The notes under the pieces: generated by a model
Databases searched by the model: none
The model's input: the letters and a program-made list of their open reading frames with translations, nothing else
What the model was told of the DNA's origin: nothing
Shown: positions 8,569-16,307 of the stretch, one piece after another
Layout: the number at the start of each line of letters is the position of its first letter
Position numbering within the stretch: position 1 is the stretch's first letter
Made by a program: the position numbers and the translations under genes
Source: an uncultured Solirubrobacteraceae bacterium
GTDB taxonomy: Bacteria > Actinomycetota > Thermoleophilia > Solirubrobacterales > Solirubrobacteraceae
NCBI GenBank assembly: GCA_902806175.1
Contig: CADCVQ010000070.1
Coordinates: forward strand, 1 to 64,000
Length of the DNA: 64,000 nucleotides
Reading direction: 5' to 3'

Positions 8569-8720
8569 CCCGACGAAGCCCATGACGAACGGTTGGCGGG
8601 CCGCTTGTAGAGGTCGTCCGGCGTGCCGGTCTGCTCGATCCGCCCGTGTGCATGGCCGCCACCTGCTGGGCGATCTCGACCGCCCCTCAGCGCGTCGACA
8701 GAGCGCGTGACGATGCCCTT
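8569..8720 (-). pseudogene. Remnant of an ABC transporter ATP-binding subunit
   Basis: Read with two single-base corrections, this stretch gives EIAQQVAAMHTG, RIEQTGTPDDLYKRPAN and FVMGFVGLG in order. That is the post-H-loop segment of sugar/sulfate-type ABC ATPases (usual form GRIEQVGTPDELYERPAN-FVMGFVG). The base losses fall near 8641 and 8588. The Walker motifs and the rest of the gene are gone. Confidence 0.65.
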
Positions 8721-8778
8721 CGTCGGCGCGGAGTTGCAGTCGGACATCGTCCCCGGCACCCCGCGTATTTGTGGCTGT

Positions 8779-9381
8779 TCAGCGCGCCCAGCTCAGAAAG
8801 CCACCTCGCATAACGATCTCGGCGAGCTGCGCGTAGCCACCTGCGGCGGGGTGCGCGCCGTCGCCGGCGGCGGCCTCACGCGACCAGTCGGGGCCGTCGC
8901 GCAACGCGGCGAACGTCTCCACGAACGGCACGTCGCGGCCGGCGGCGAGCTGCGCGAACTGCGCCGCCAGCGCCTGGACGCGCTCGTCCTGCGCGGGTTC
9001 GCCGGCGGGCGGCGGGCCGACGACGAAGACGTCGAGGCCGATCGCGCGTGCCGCGTCGATCATCCGGGTGAGGTTGTCGAGGGCGAGCGCGGGCTCGACG
9101 CGGACGCGGCCCTCCGCCTCGGTGGTGTCGTTGACGCCCAGCGCGAGCACGACGCCGTAGCTCGCATCGGGCGCGTTCATCCGCGCCCGCGTCTCGCTGC
9201 GCCACCGCGCCGCCACGTCCGCCGACGTGTCGCGCCGGACGCCGAGGTTGTAGGCCGTCAGCGGCTGTCCGGCAGCAAACGCGGCCGCGACGACGCGCCC
9301 GACCCAGCCCAGGCCCGTGGGGTCGCCGACGGCGGCGACGAACGAGTCGCCGAAGAACAGGATCCTCCGGTCGCGGGTCAG
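8779..9381 (-). CDS. SGNH/GDSL-family hydrolase (start uncertain)
   Basis: The frame holds all SGNH blocks: RRILFFGDSFVAA (block I, nucleophile Ser in GDS), the Gly block in TAYNLGVRRDT, LALGVNDTTEAEG (block III Asn) and DGAHPAAGGYAQLAE (block V Asp/His). Such enzymes are esterases or lipases of small substrates. The frame is open from 9414 but has no ATG, GTG or TTG before the GDS block. I place the start at CTG 9381 as a guess. The first usual start, GTG at 9216, would remove the nucleophile. It is divergent from the alpha/beta hydrolase, with less than 50 bases between them. Confidence 0.72.
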   Translation of the reverse strand: MTRDRRILFFGDSFVAAVGDPTGLGWVGRVVAAAFAAGQPLTAYNLGVRRDTSADVAARWRSETRARMNAPDASYGVVLALGVNDTTEAEGRVRVEPALALDNLTRMIDAARAIGLDVFVVGPPPAGEPAQDERVQALAAQFAQLAAGRDVPFVETFAALRDGPDWSREAAAGDGAHPAAGGYAQLAEIVMRGGFLSWAR

Positions 9382-9426
9382 CGGATCGGCTCCATCACGG
9401 GCGCGAATGTACCTTCATGGCCACAC

Positions 9427-10026
9427 ATGATCGTCATGGACTTCGAGACCCCGCACGGCGCAGCCCGCGCCCAGGTCCATCCGGTGGCCGGCGCGCGCGG
9501 CGCGCTCATCCTCGGCCACGGCGCGGGCGGCGGCGTCGAGGCGCCCGACCTCGCCGCGGCGACGCGGGCAGCGCACATGGTGGGCGTCAGCGTCGCGCTC
9601 GTCGAGCAGCCCTATCGCGTTGCGGGGCGGCGCTCGCCGCCGCGCGCTCCGACCCTGGACGCGGCCTGGATCTCCGTGATCGAGCAGCTCGCGGCCAAGA
9701 AGCTCGCGGGCCTCGCGCTCGCCGTCGGCGGACGCTCGTCGGGGGCGCGCGTCGCGTGCCGCACGGCGGGCGCGACGGGCGCGCTGGGGGTGCTGTGCCT
9801 GGCGTTTCCGCTCGTCTCGCCTTCGGGCGTGTCGCGCCAGGACGAACTCGACGCCACGGGGGTCCCCACGCTCGTCGTGCAGGGCGCCAGCGATCGCTTC
9901 GGCATGCCGGAGTCGACGGACACGCGGTCGGTGGTCGTCGTGAAGGGCGATCATGGCCTGAAGTCCGACCTGCCGGGGATCGGCGTGGCGGTGGCCGGCT
10001 GGCTGCGGCAGGTGCTGTCGCTGTGA
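9427..10026 (+). CDS. Alpha/beta hydrolase, KANL3/Tex30-like
   Basis: A 199-residue alpha/beta hydrolase. GHGAGGG near residue 29 is the oxyanion loop, GGRSSGARVA holds the nucleophile elbow (GRSSG, central Ser), and the acid and His come from VVQGASDRFG and VKGDHGLK near the C-terminus. Small hydrolases of this type are widespread and their substrate is unknown. A second in-frame ATG at 9436 is an alternative start; TACCTT lies 11 bases upstream of the first. Confidence 0.85.
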   Translation: MIVMDFETPHGAARAQVHPVAGARGALILGHGAGGGVEAPDLAAATRAAHMVGVSVALVEQPYRVAGRRSPPRAPTLDAAWISVIEQLAAKKLAGLALAVGGRSSGARVACRTAGATGALGVLCLAFPLVSPSGVSRQDELDATGVPTLVVQGASDRFGMPESTDTRSVVVVKGDHGLKSDLPGIGVAVAGWLRQVLSL

Positions 10027-10052
10027 CGCGCCGGCGGGCGGCGCACTCAGCG

Positions 10053-10316
10053 CTACATCCGGAAGACGGGCGGTCGATCACCCGTCGTCCCACTGGCGCG
10101 CGGCGGCGTAGTACGGGTGGCCCTGCGCCTCGTACTGCGCTCGCGTGCGGTGGCGCAGCGCGTCGATGTCGGCAGGGTCGCGGTCGGCTGCGCCGACCGA
10201 GCCGAGCACCGTCGCCGCCTGCTCGCCGCCCATCACCGAGATCCGCGCGTTGGGCCACATCCACACAAAGCGCGGGTCGTAGCGCGGCCTCCACGAGCGG
10301 CGGCCCGGCGGTCGGC
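10053..10316 (-). pseudogene. Shrunken copy of an acyl-CoA carboxylase beta-subunit gene
   Basis: The minus strand reads [15 protein letters not shown] and on through [14 protein letters not shown], close to the C-terminal region of the intact carboxylase beta gene at 22496-24094 (long DNA stretches are near-identical). Towards the 5' side the match jumps to AGPPLVEAA, which in the intact gene lies much further upstream. At the 3' side VID is joined directly to a frameshifted copy of the RRPVFRM end (stop at 10055-10053). This is a gene reduced by at least two internal deletions and a frameshift. Confidence 0.8.
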
Positions 10317-10328
10317 TAGTCTGCCCCG

Positions 10329-11210
10329 ATGACGGGCGTGATCGAGACGTCGCAAGCGCTGTTCATGCGCGACGAGGTCGTGGCGGAGTACGCCACGTTC
10401 GACTTTCTCCTCGAACCCGAGCGGGTCATCCTGCGAAGGCTGGACGAGCTGTCTGCGATGCGGGTGCTCGACCTCGGCGTGGGCGGCGGCCGCACCACCT
10501 CCCAGCTGCTGGGGCGCGTCGGCCGATACGTCGGCGTGGACATGTCGCCGCTGATGGTGCAGGCGTGTCGTGAGCGCTTCGCCGACCGGCTCGGGAGCGA
10601 CGTGCGGTTCGCCGTCTGTGACGCGAGGGACCTGAGCGCGTTCGCGGACGACTCCTTCGACCTGGTCCTCTTCACGTTCAACGGCATCGACAGCGTCGTC
10701 CGCGACGACGATCGGCGCCGTGTGCTGCACGAGGTGCGGCGGGTGTGTGCCCCGGGTGCGACGTTCGCGTTCTCCAGCGACAACCTGCTCTTCGCCCGCC
10801 GGCGGATGCGCTTCGGCCCGGCGCTGCGGGCCGGGCTCGCCGGCGACGGCGGGCGCAGCCGGCTCGCGACCACCCGTCATGCCGTGGCTGGGACGTGGCG
10901 GCTGCGACGGGCCAACGCCCCGCTCCGGGGCCTGGATGGGCCGTACGCGCGATACGTCGTCGAGCGACCGGTGTTCGAGCTCAGCCCGCAGCACGTCGAG
11001 CGTCCCGGGGAACGGATCTGCGTCGACGGCTACTGCGTCGAGCCCGACGAGCAGCGCCGCCAGCTGCTGACGAGCGGGTTTGAGCGGGTTGAGCTGTTCG
11101 GCGTCGACGGAAGCGACGTGACGGGCGCGCCGGCAGAGCGGTTGGCCCGGTTCTCCTGGCTGTACTACGCGTGCCGCGCAGGGACGCCCGCAGCGCCCAG
11201 AGCAGGTTAG
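10329..11210 (+). CDS. SAM-dependent methyltransferase, first of two sister genes
   Basis: A 293-residue class I methyltransferase. [15 protein letters not shown] (about 47-60) is the SAM-binding motif [12 protein letters not shown] gives the acidic residue after beta-2, and [15 protein letters not shown] is the post-motif. The C-terminal third (from about 190, with [18 protein letters not shown]) is shared with the next gene and is not a standard SAM domain, so it may form the acceptor site. TAGTCT ends 6 bases before the ATG, giving a leaderless start. It is followed directly by its sister gene and an acyltransferase, just upstream of the lasso-type locus, where tailoring is possible but unproven. 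Confidence 0.85.
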   Translation: MTGVIETSQALFMRDEVVAEYATFDFLLEPERVILRRLDELSAMRVLDLGVGGGRTTSQLLGRVGRYVGVDMSPLMVQACRERFADRLGSDVRFAVCDARDLSAFADDSFDLVLFTFNGIDSVVRDDDRRRVLHEVRRVCAPGATFAFSSDNLLFARRRMRFGPALRAGLAGDGGRSRLATTRHAVAGTWRLRRANAPLRGLDGPYARYVVERPVFELSPQHVERPGERICVDGYCVEPDEQRRQLLTSGFERVELFGVDGSDVTGAPAERLARFSWLYYACRAGTPAAPRAG

Positions 11211-12056
11211 ATGCACATCGAGTCGCCCGCAACGCACTTCGAGCGCGCGGACGTCGTCGCGGAGTACGGCTCGTTCGACTTCCTGCTCGCGCCCGAAGAG
11301 GACCTGTTGCGCGAGCACGCGAGCGAGCTGCCGCGGTGGCGCATGCTTGACGTGGGCGTCGGCGCGGGCCGCACGAGCGCGCACCTCATGGAGCGAGTGC
11401 GCGAGTACGTGGGCATCGACTGCTCAGCGGCGATGGTGCAGCGGTGCCACGAGCGCTTCGCCGGCCGCATGCCGGTCACCGCCTCCTTCCGGCAGGCCGA
11501 CGTGCGCACCCTCGTGGACTTCGACGAGGGCAGCTTCGACTTCGTGCTGTTCAGCTTCAACGGGCTCGACACCGTCGGCGACGGGAGCGAGCGCGCGCAG
11601 GCGCTGCGCGCGATCGCCCGCGTCTGCGCACCGGGAGCGCTGTTCTGCTTCTCCGCCCACAACCTGCTCTGGTTTCGCCGCTCGATCTCCCCGCTGCGCG
11701 CGGCCGCCGGTGCGCTCCCCGCTGCGCGACGCCATCCACGGGCACCGCTTCGCGCAGCGCGCGAGGCGCTGCACCGGCGGCGCCTGAACGCGCCCGGCGG
11801 CGGCCGCGGCGAGGAGCGCGTCATCATCGAGGAGCGGCCTCGTTACGAGCTCGCGCGCACGTTCTACCAGGCGCCCGACGAGCGGATCCTGATCAGCCGC
11901 TACACGACGACGCCCAAGCGGCAGGAGGAGAGGCTCGTCGCGGCCGGCTTCCGCGACTTGCGCATCCTCGACCTCCGCGGCAACGCGGTGGCCGCGGCCG
12001 ACGAGCGCTCGCAATGGCTGCACTACGTCTGCCGCCGGGCCGGAGACGACCGTTGA
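11211..12056 (+). CDS. SAM-dependent methyltransferase, second of two sister genes
   Basis: A 281-residue paralogue of the preceding gene. The two share the N-terminal ADVVAEYGSFDFLLAPEEDL-type block, motif I MLDVGVGAGRTSAHL, YVGIDCSAAMVQRC and the C-terminal RPRYELARTFYQAPDERILI block. The ATG is on the base after the preceding stop. Tandem paralogous methyltransferases suggest two methylations of one or two related substrates. The stop overlaps the TTG start of the acyltransferase. Confidence 0.85.
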   Translation: MHIESPATHFERADVVAEYGSFDFLLAPEEDLLREHASELPRWRMLDVGVGAGRTSAHLMERVREYVGIDCSAAMVQRCHERFAGRMPVTASFRQADVRTLVDFDEGSFDFVLFSFNGLDTVGDGSERAQALRAIARVCAPGALFCFSAHNLLWFRRSISPLRAAAGALPAARRHPRAPLRAAREALHRRRLNAPGGGRGEERVIIEERPRYELARTFYQAPDERILISRYTTTPKRQEERLVAAGFRDLRILDLRGNAVAAADERSQWLHYVCRRAGDDR

Positions 12057-13102
12057 GGGCGCGGGAACTGGCGCCCGCCGCGGACGCCCTCGAGCTGTTG
12101 TCGCTGCAGGGCGGTCCCTTCGATCACCCCGACGTGCGCGCCGCGCTCGCGGCAGCGTTTCCCGGCTGGCGCGAGGCCAGCTTCGGCACGCGCTTCGCGG
12201 ACGGCACCCTCGCCGCCATCGCGCTGCTGTGCGACGGCGCCCGCGCGGTGTCGCTTCCGTTCAACTACGGCGGCGTGCACGCGACCCGCGGTCTCGACGG
12301 CCGGGAGCTCCGGGCCCTCCTGGACGCCGCCCGCCGCAGCGCGGGCGCCCACACGATCGTGGTGCGCACGGTCGTACCGGGGACGCCCGGCGGGCACGAC
12401 AGGCACTTCGGCGGGCGGGTGGTCGGATGGACGTCCGTCGTGCGAATCGACACGACGGGCGACATCGAGGCGCGCGCGACGCGACTGGCGCGCAAGGCCA
12501 TCCGCCGCGCCCGCGAGCGCGGGGCGGCCGCTGCCCTCAGCGGCAGCCCCGAAGGCTTCCTCGCGCTGTACCGGACAGGCTCCGAAGCGCACTGGCTGCG
12601 CTATCCCGAGGGGCTGGTGCGCGACCTCGTTCACCACGACCGCGCAATGTGCTTCGACGTGCGCCTCGGCAACCGCGTGATCTCGTCGGTGCTCGCGCTC
12701 AAGGGCGCCTCGCACTGGATCGCGTGGCTCGCCGCGCAGGACGAAGCCGGGCGGGCGATCGGCGCCAACTACCTCGCCACCGCGACGCTGCTGGCGCATG
12801 CACAGGCGGCACACGTCCGTGCCGTGGACCTCGGCTCGAGCACGGGCACGCCGGGGGTCGCGCTGTTCAAACGCCGCTTCGGCGCGTTCGACGTCGCCGT
12901 GCACGAGTTCCGGCAGTCCTCGCCGCGGGGGCTCGCGGCGGCCCAGACCGCGATCGCGCGCGAGCGCCTCGTGCGGGCAGGGCGGCGGGCGCGGCGCCGC
13001 GCGCTGCGCCGGGCTCGATCCACGGCGGGCGGGCGGGCGAAGGCGCCGGCGGCGATCGCGTCGACGCGCGCAGCGGCGCTTCGGCGGGCACCTGCCGGCT
13101 AG
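12053..13102 (+). CDS. FemAB/GNAT-type acyltransferase
   Basis: A 349-residue protein. DALELLSLQGGPFDHPDVRA near the start and the C-terminal half (LYRTGSEAHWLRYPEGLVRD, ALKGASHWIAWLAA, IGANYLATATLLAHA, VDLGSSTGTPGVALFKRRFG) match the BioF2/FemAB-like acetyltransferase fold, in which GVALFKRRFG is the typical closing motif. Such enzymes transfer acyl or aminoacyl groups to amines in cell-wall or natural-product assembly. The TTG start overlaps the previous stop (TTGA), so it is coupled to the two methyltransferases. It ends 27 bases before the promoter of the lasso-type precursor. Confidence 0.75.
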   Translation: MRARELAPAADALELLSLQGGPFDHPDVRAALAAAFPGWREASFGTRFADGTLAAIALLCDGARAVSLPFNYGGVHATRGLDGRELRALLDAARRSAGAHTIVVRTVVPGTPGGHDRHFGGRVVGWTSVVRIDTTGDIEARATRLARKAIRRARERGAAAALSGSPEGFLALYRTGSEAHWLRYPEGLVRDLVHHDRAMCFDVRLGNRVISSVLALKGASHWIAWLAAQDEAGRAIGANYLATATLLAHAQAAHVRAVDLGSSTGTPGVALFKRRFGAFDVAVHEFRQSSPRGLAAAQTAIARERLVRAGRRARRRALRRARSTAGGRAKAPAAIASTRAAALRRAPAG

Positions 13103-13128
13103 AAATGGACCGTCCTGACCGAGAAACA

Positions 13129-13158
13129 TTGACGCCGTCTGAAGCCCGGGCGTAGTAT
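13129..13158 (+). promoter_or_regulatory. Sigma70-type promoter of the lasso-type locus
   Basis: TTGACG at 13129-13134 and TAGTAT at 13153-13158 are separated by 18 bases, an unusually good match for this GC-rich DNA. It lies about 80 bases before the precursor ATG, leaving a 5' leader of about 74 bases. Confidence 0.65.
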
Positions 13159-13238
13159 GCGCGGCCACGTAGCCGGAATACGGGGCATCGCTTGGGCGGC
13201 TGGGTGCAGGAGTGTCGACGATGGATGAAGGAGCGCGG

Positions 13239-13388
13239 ATGAAGATCGCATACGAGGCGCCGGAGATCGCCGACTACGGTTCGATCGCCGACCATACGTT
13301 CGACAATCCCGGTCAGGGCAACAAGTCCGCTACTCCGATGGCCACAGACAAGTTCGGGGAGTTCTCACACCCGTTCACGAGCCCGTAG
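13239..13388 (+). CDS. Lasso-type RiPP precursor peptide
   Basis: Encodes 49 residues; AAGGAG lies 5 bases before the ATG (ATG 13221 is an in-frame alternative). The leader MKIAYEAPEIADYGSIADHT fits the lasso rule YxxPxLxxxGxxxxxT recognised by the B1 protein, with Thr20 expected at leader position -2. The region after Phe21 is 28 residues (22-49): DNPGQGNKSATPMA (22-35), then TDKFGEFSHPFTSP (36-49). Measured from Asp22, positions 7-9 are Asn, Lys and Ser, so the usual Asp/Glu ring acceptor is missing. If cleavage instead fell before Lys29, Ser30 or Ala31, Asp37 would sit at position 9, 8 or 7. Cyclase, RRE, kinase, peptidase and exporter genes follow on the same strand. Confidence 0.82.
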   Translation: MKIAYEAPEIADYGSIADHTFDNPGQGNKSATPMATDKFGEFSHPFTSP

Positions 13389-13424
13389 ATCGCCGAGCTC
13401 GATTCGGCGTCATCAGTGATCGAC

Positions 13425-13450
13425 GATCGGGTCCCTTCAGGGATCTGATT
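13425..13450 (+). terminator. Hairpin between precursor and cyclase, possible attenuator
   Basis: An 11-bp stem with three G-T pairs closes a TTCA loop 36 bases after the precursor stop and is followed by CGTTTCG. A partial terminator here would keep precursor mRNA in excess over the enzyme genes, as is usual in lasso clusters. Confidence 0.5.
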
Positions 13451-13497
13451 CGTTTCGGGCAGGCTGGTCGATCCGGCGCGTCCGAGGCAGGGATGTC

Positions 13498-15273
13498 ATG
13501 GGAGCGATAGGGGCGTACCTCGCCGCCTCGGCGCGGCCGTCGACACGCCCCGCCGAGGCGATGACCGCCGCCGTGCCGCACCGCGGCGAGCGCCGCGAGA
13601 CGTTCTTGCATGGCCGGTGCGCGCTCGCCTGCGTCAACGGCGCAGGCCCCGACGACGCCGAACTGGGCGTGGCGTGCGGAATCGCCGCGGCCTTCGCCGG
13701 GACGCTCGACAACGCCGCCGATGTCGAGCGCGACCTTGTCCGGCGGCGGTTGCTCGCCGCCGGAAGCAGCCGTGCCGAGCTGATCGCGACTGGATTCGCC
13801 GCCTACGGCGAGGATCTCCCCGGCCGCCTGCGCGGCGTGTTCTCCGCCATCGTCACGGACGGCCGGCGAGCGTACGCCTTCCGCGACCACCTCGGCTACG
13901 GCCTGCTGTTCTACCGAGAGGACGCGCACGGCTTCTACGCCGCGACCGAGGCAAAGCAGGTCGTCGCGGGCGCTGGGATCCGCCGCGAGCCCGACCTCGA
14001 CGTCGTCGACAGCATCTTCTTCAACACCTACGGCGACGACACGCCGTGCGCGCTGCGCGGCGTCCGCCGGCTGCCGAAGTCCCACGGCATCACCGCCGGC
14101 CCCGCCGGCCTGAAGCTTCGGCGCTATTGGGATCCCGAGGCGCTGCTCGAGAGCGCCCGGATCTCCGACGTCGACCTCCAGGATCGCTTCGCGGAGCTGT
14201 TCGACCAGGCGGTGTCGCGCTGCCTGACCGGCGCCGACGTCATATCGCTCAGCGGCGGGATCGACTCCCCAGCCGTCGCGGCGTTCGCGGCACCACGCCA
14301 CCTCGAGCTGAGCGGGCGCCCGCTGCAGGCCCTGTCGGCCGTCTACCCGCGCTATCCGTCCGTCGACGAGCGGGCGTACATCGAGCTGCTCGCCGAGCAC
14401 TTCCAGATCCCGCTGCACACGTTCGAGCAGCAGGCCAACATGCTTGACGACCTCGCCCACTGGGTGGCCCTGTCGGACGGTCCGTTTCCCGCCGCCGCTC
14501 TGGCGCACTACGCCGAGGACTACGGGCTGGCGCGCCGACTCGGCTTTCGGAGCATCCTGACCGGCGAGCATGCGGAGTTCGTCTTCGCGCTCAACTGGTA
14601 CGTCGTCGACCACTACCTGAGCCACGGCCGGCTGCACGACCTCCGGCGCCACCTCGACGCGCGCCGCGCGAAGGGCGCATCCTGGCGACGGCTGGCCAAA
14701 GACGTCGCGCGCGGCGTGGCGCCGGGCAGGCTGCTCGCGGCACGCGAACGCCGCACCCGGCTCGGGTTGCCGGCCTGGATCGACAGCGCCAGGGCCAGCG
14801 AGGGCCTGGCGAACGGCATCGCCTCCGCGCGTCAGCGCTGGCGGCGACTGCAGCTATCGGCCTTTTACGGTCCCGGGCTGTCGGCGGAGGCCGAAGCGAT
14901 CTGCCAGGCCGCGTGCGGCGTTCGTGCCCGGCGGCCATGGACCGACGTCGACCTGTTCGAGCTCTTCCTCGGCCTGCCCGCCGCGCAGAAGTTTCCGGAC
15001 CTGGGGGGCAAGAGCCTCGTCAAGCGCTTCATGCGCGGCCGCGTCCCCGACGCGATCCTCGACCGCAAGGGCAAGACGGTCTTCGACGAGGCGCTGCTCG
15101 CACAGATCGACTACGTGACGCTGCGACGCTTCCTGATCGAGCCTGCGCACCGGCTGGCCGGCGTCGACTACAGGGCGCTCGCCGAGCGGCTGCGTCGCGA
15201 GGATCTCGAACGGGCGGACTACCAGTACGCCAGGCAGCTCGCCGGCGTGCACGCGTTCCTCGCGCAATGGTGA
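13498..15273 (+). CDS. Lasso-type macrolactam cyclase (asparagine synthase-like, C protein)
   Basis: A 591-residue asparagine-synthase-like protein. The N-terminal third resembles the Ntn glutaminase domain but lacks the N-terminal catalytic Cys, as expected for a cyclase that does not use glutamine. The ATP-pyrophosphatase loop SLSGGIDS is intact at about 250-257. The second motif, GEGADE in asparagine synthetase, reads LTGEHAEF at 354-361: the first Glu is kept, but Asp and the following Glu have become Glu and Phe. In lasso clusters this enzyme adenylates the acceptor carboxylate and closes the ring on the core N-terminus. Its stop overlaps the ABC ATPase start (TGATG). Confidence 0.85.
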   Translation: MGAIGAYLAASARPSTRPAEAMTAAVPHRGERRETFLHGRCALACVNGAGPDDAELGVACGIAAAFAGTLDNAADVERDLVRRRLLAAGSSRAELIATGFAAYGEDLPGRLRGVFSAIVTDGRRAYAFRDHLGYGLLFYREDAHGFYAATEAKQVVAGAGIRREPDLDVVDSIFFNTYGDDTPCALRGVRRLPKSHGITAGPAGLKLRRYWDPEALLESARISDVDLQDRFAELFDQAVSRCLTGADVISLSGGIDSPAVAAFAAPRHLELSGRPLQALSAVYPRYPSVDERAYIELLAEHFQIPLHTFEQQANMLDDLAHWVALSDGPFPAAALAHYAEDYGLARRLGFRSILTGEHAEFVFALNWYVVDHYLSHGRLHDLRRHLDARRAKGASWRRLAKDVARGVAPGRLLAARERRTRLGLPAWIDSARASEGLANGIASARQRWRRLQLSAFYGPGLSAEAEAICQAACGVRARRPWTDVDLFELFLGLPAAQKFPDLGGKSLVKRFMRGRVPDAILDRKGKTVFDEALLAQIDYVTLRRFLIEPAHRLAGVDYRALAERLRREDLERADYQYARQLAGVHAFLAQW

Positions 15274-16307
15274 TGTCCGGTTCAATAGGCGAGATGACCG
15301 ACGTCGCTGACGCCGACGCGACGCCAGCACCGGCTCGGCGCGCCGCGGTCGCCGGCCCGGCGGTCCTCGATGCTCGCGAGGTGTCGCAGCGCTTCGGGCC
15401 GACGACGGTCCTGCGCGATGTCTCGCTGACGATCCGCGCCGGCGAGATCCACGCGCTGCTCGGGCCCAACGGCGCCGGCAAGACGACGCTCATCCGGATC
15501 CTGGCAGGACTCCAGCACCCGACGGCCGGCAGCGTCGAGATCGCCGGCTTTCACCCATCGGCGAACGCGCGCCTGTTCCGGCAGCAGATCGGGTTCGTCG
15601 CCTCCGGCGACCGAACCTTCTACCTGCGGATCTCCGGGCTCGAGAACCTCGTGTTCTTCGCCCGCCTGCACGGCATGACACGCCGTCAGGCGATCCGCCG
15701 CTCCGAGGAGGTGCTCGCGGATGTGGGGCTCGCCGAGGCGACGCGAAAGCCGGTCGGCACATACTCCCACGGCATGCAGAAGCGGCTCTCGGTGGCGCGC
15801 GCGCTGCTGACCTCTCCCGCGGTCATGCTGATCGACGAGGCGACGCACGACCTCGATCCCGACGCCGCGCGGCGCGTGCGCGAGCTCGTGGCCGCGGCCG
15901 CGGCGCGCGGGGCCGCGGTCGTCTGGGTGACCCAGCGTCTGGAGGAGATCCGCGGGTTCGCGGACGAGGTCACGCTCCTGGACGCCGGCCGGGTGCGATT
16001 CTCCGGCACCGTGCCGCAGCTCATGTCCCACGCCGCGCCGCGGCGCTACCTTCTTCACCTCGAGCACGACGGCCACGACTCGCGCGTGCTGCTCGCCGCG
16101 CGGGCGGCGCTGGCGCCGCGGGCGACCCTCACCCCGATCGGCGACGGTGCGTCCGGCCACCACGCGCTGTCGCTCGCCGCGGAGGTCGTCCTCGGTGACG
16201 CGCTCGGCACCCTGGCCGCGGCCGGGGTGCGGCTGCTCTCCTGCCAGGAGGAACGGTCGGAGATCGAGGAGGCGTTCCTGCTGCTGGTGGACGAGGGCGG
16301 CGCATGA
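15273..16307 (+). CDS. ABC transporter ATP-binding protein of the lasso-type locus
   Basis: A 344-residue ATPase. Walker A is GPNGAGKTT, the signature is YSHGMQKRLSVARAL, and Walker B is VMLIDEATHDLDP, where Ala replaces the usual Pro. The switch position reads WVTQRLEEI, with Gln in place of the conserved His. The C-terminal extension resembles DrrA/CcmA-type drug exporters. The start ATG 15273 overlaps the cyclase stop; ATG 15294 is an alternative. With the permease it probably exports the mature peptide and may give self-immunity. Confidence 0.88.
   Translation: MSGSIGEMTDVADADATPAPARRAAVAGPAVLDAREVSQRFGPTTVLRDVSLTIRAGEIHALLGPNGAGKTTLIRILAGLQHPTAGSVEIAGFHPSANARLFRQQIGFVASGDRTFYLRISGLENLVFFARLHGMTRRQAIRRSEEVLADVGLAEATRKPVGTYSHGMQKRLSVARALLTSPAVMLIDEATHDLDPDAARRVRELVAAAAARGAAVVWVTQRLEEIRGFADEVTLLDAGRVRFSGTVPQLMSHAAPRRYLLHLEHDGHDSRVLLAARAALAPRATLTPIGDGASGHHALSLAAEVVLGDALGTLAAAGVRLLSCQEERSEIEEAFLLLVDEGGA

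Noticed and set aside
13221-13388. Longer lasso precursor starting at ATG 13221
   Set aside because: It adds MDEGAR, but the AAGGAG ribosome site lies inside it and at the right distance for ATG 13239.
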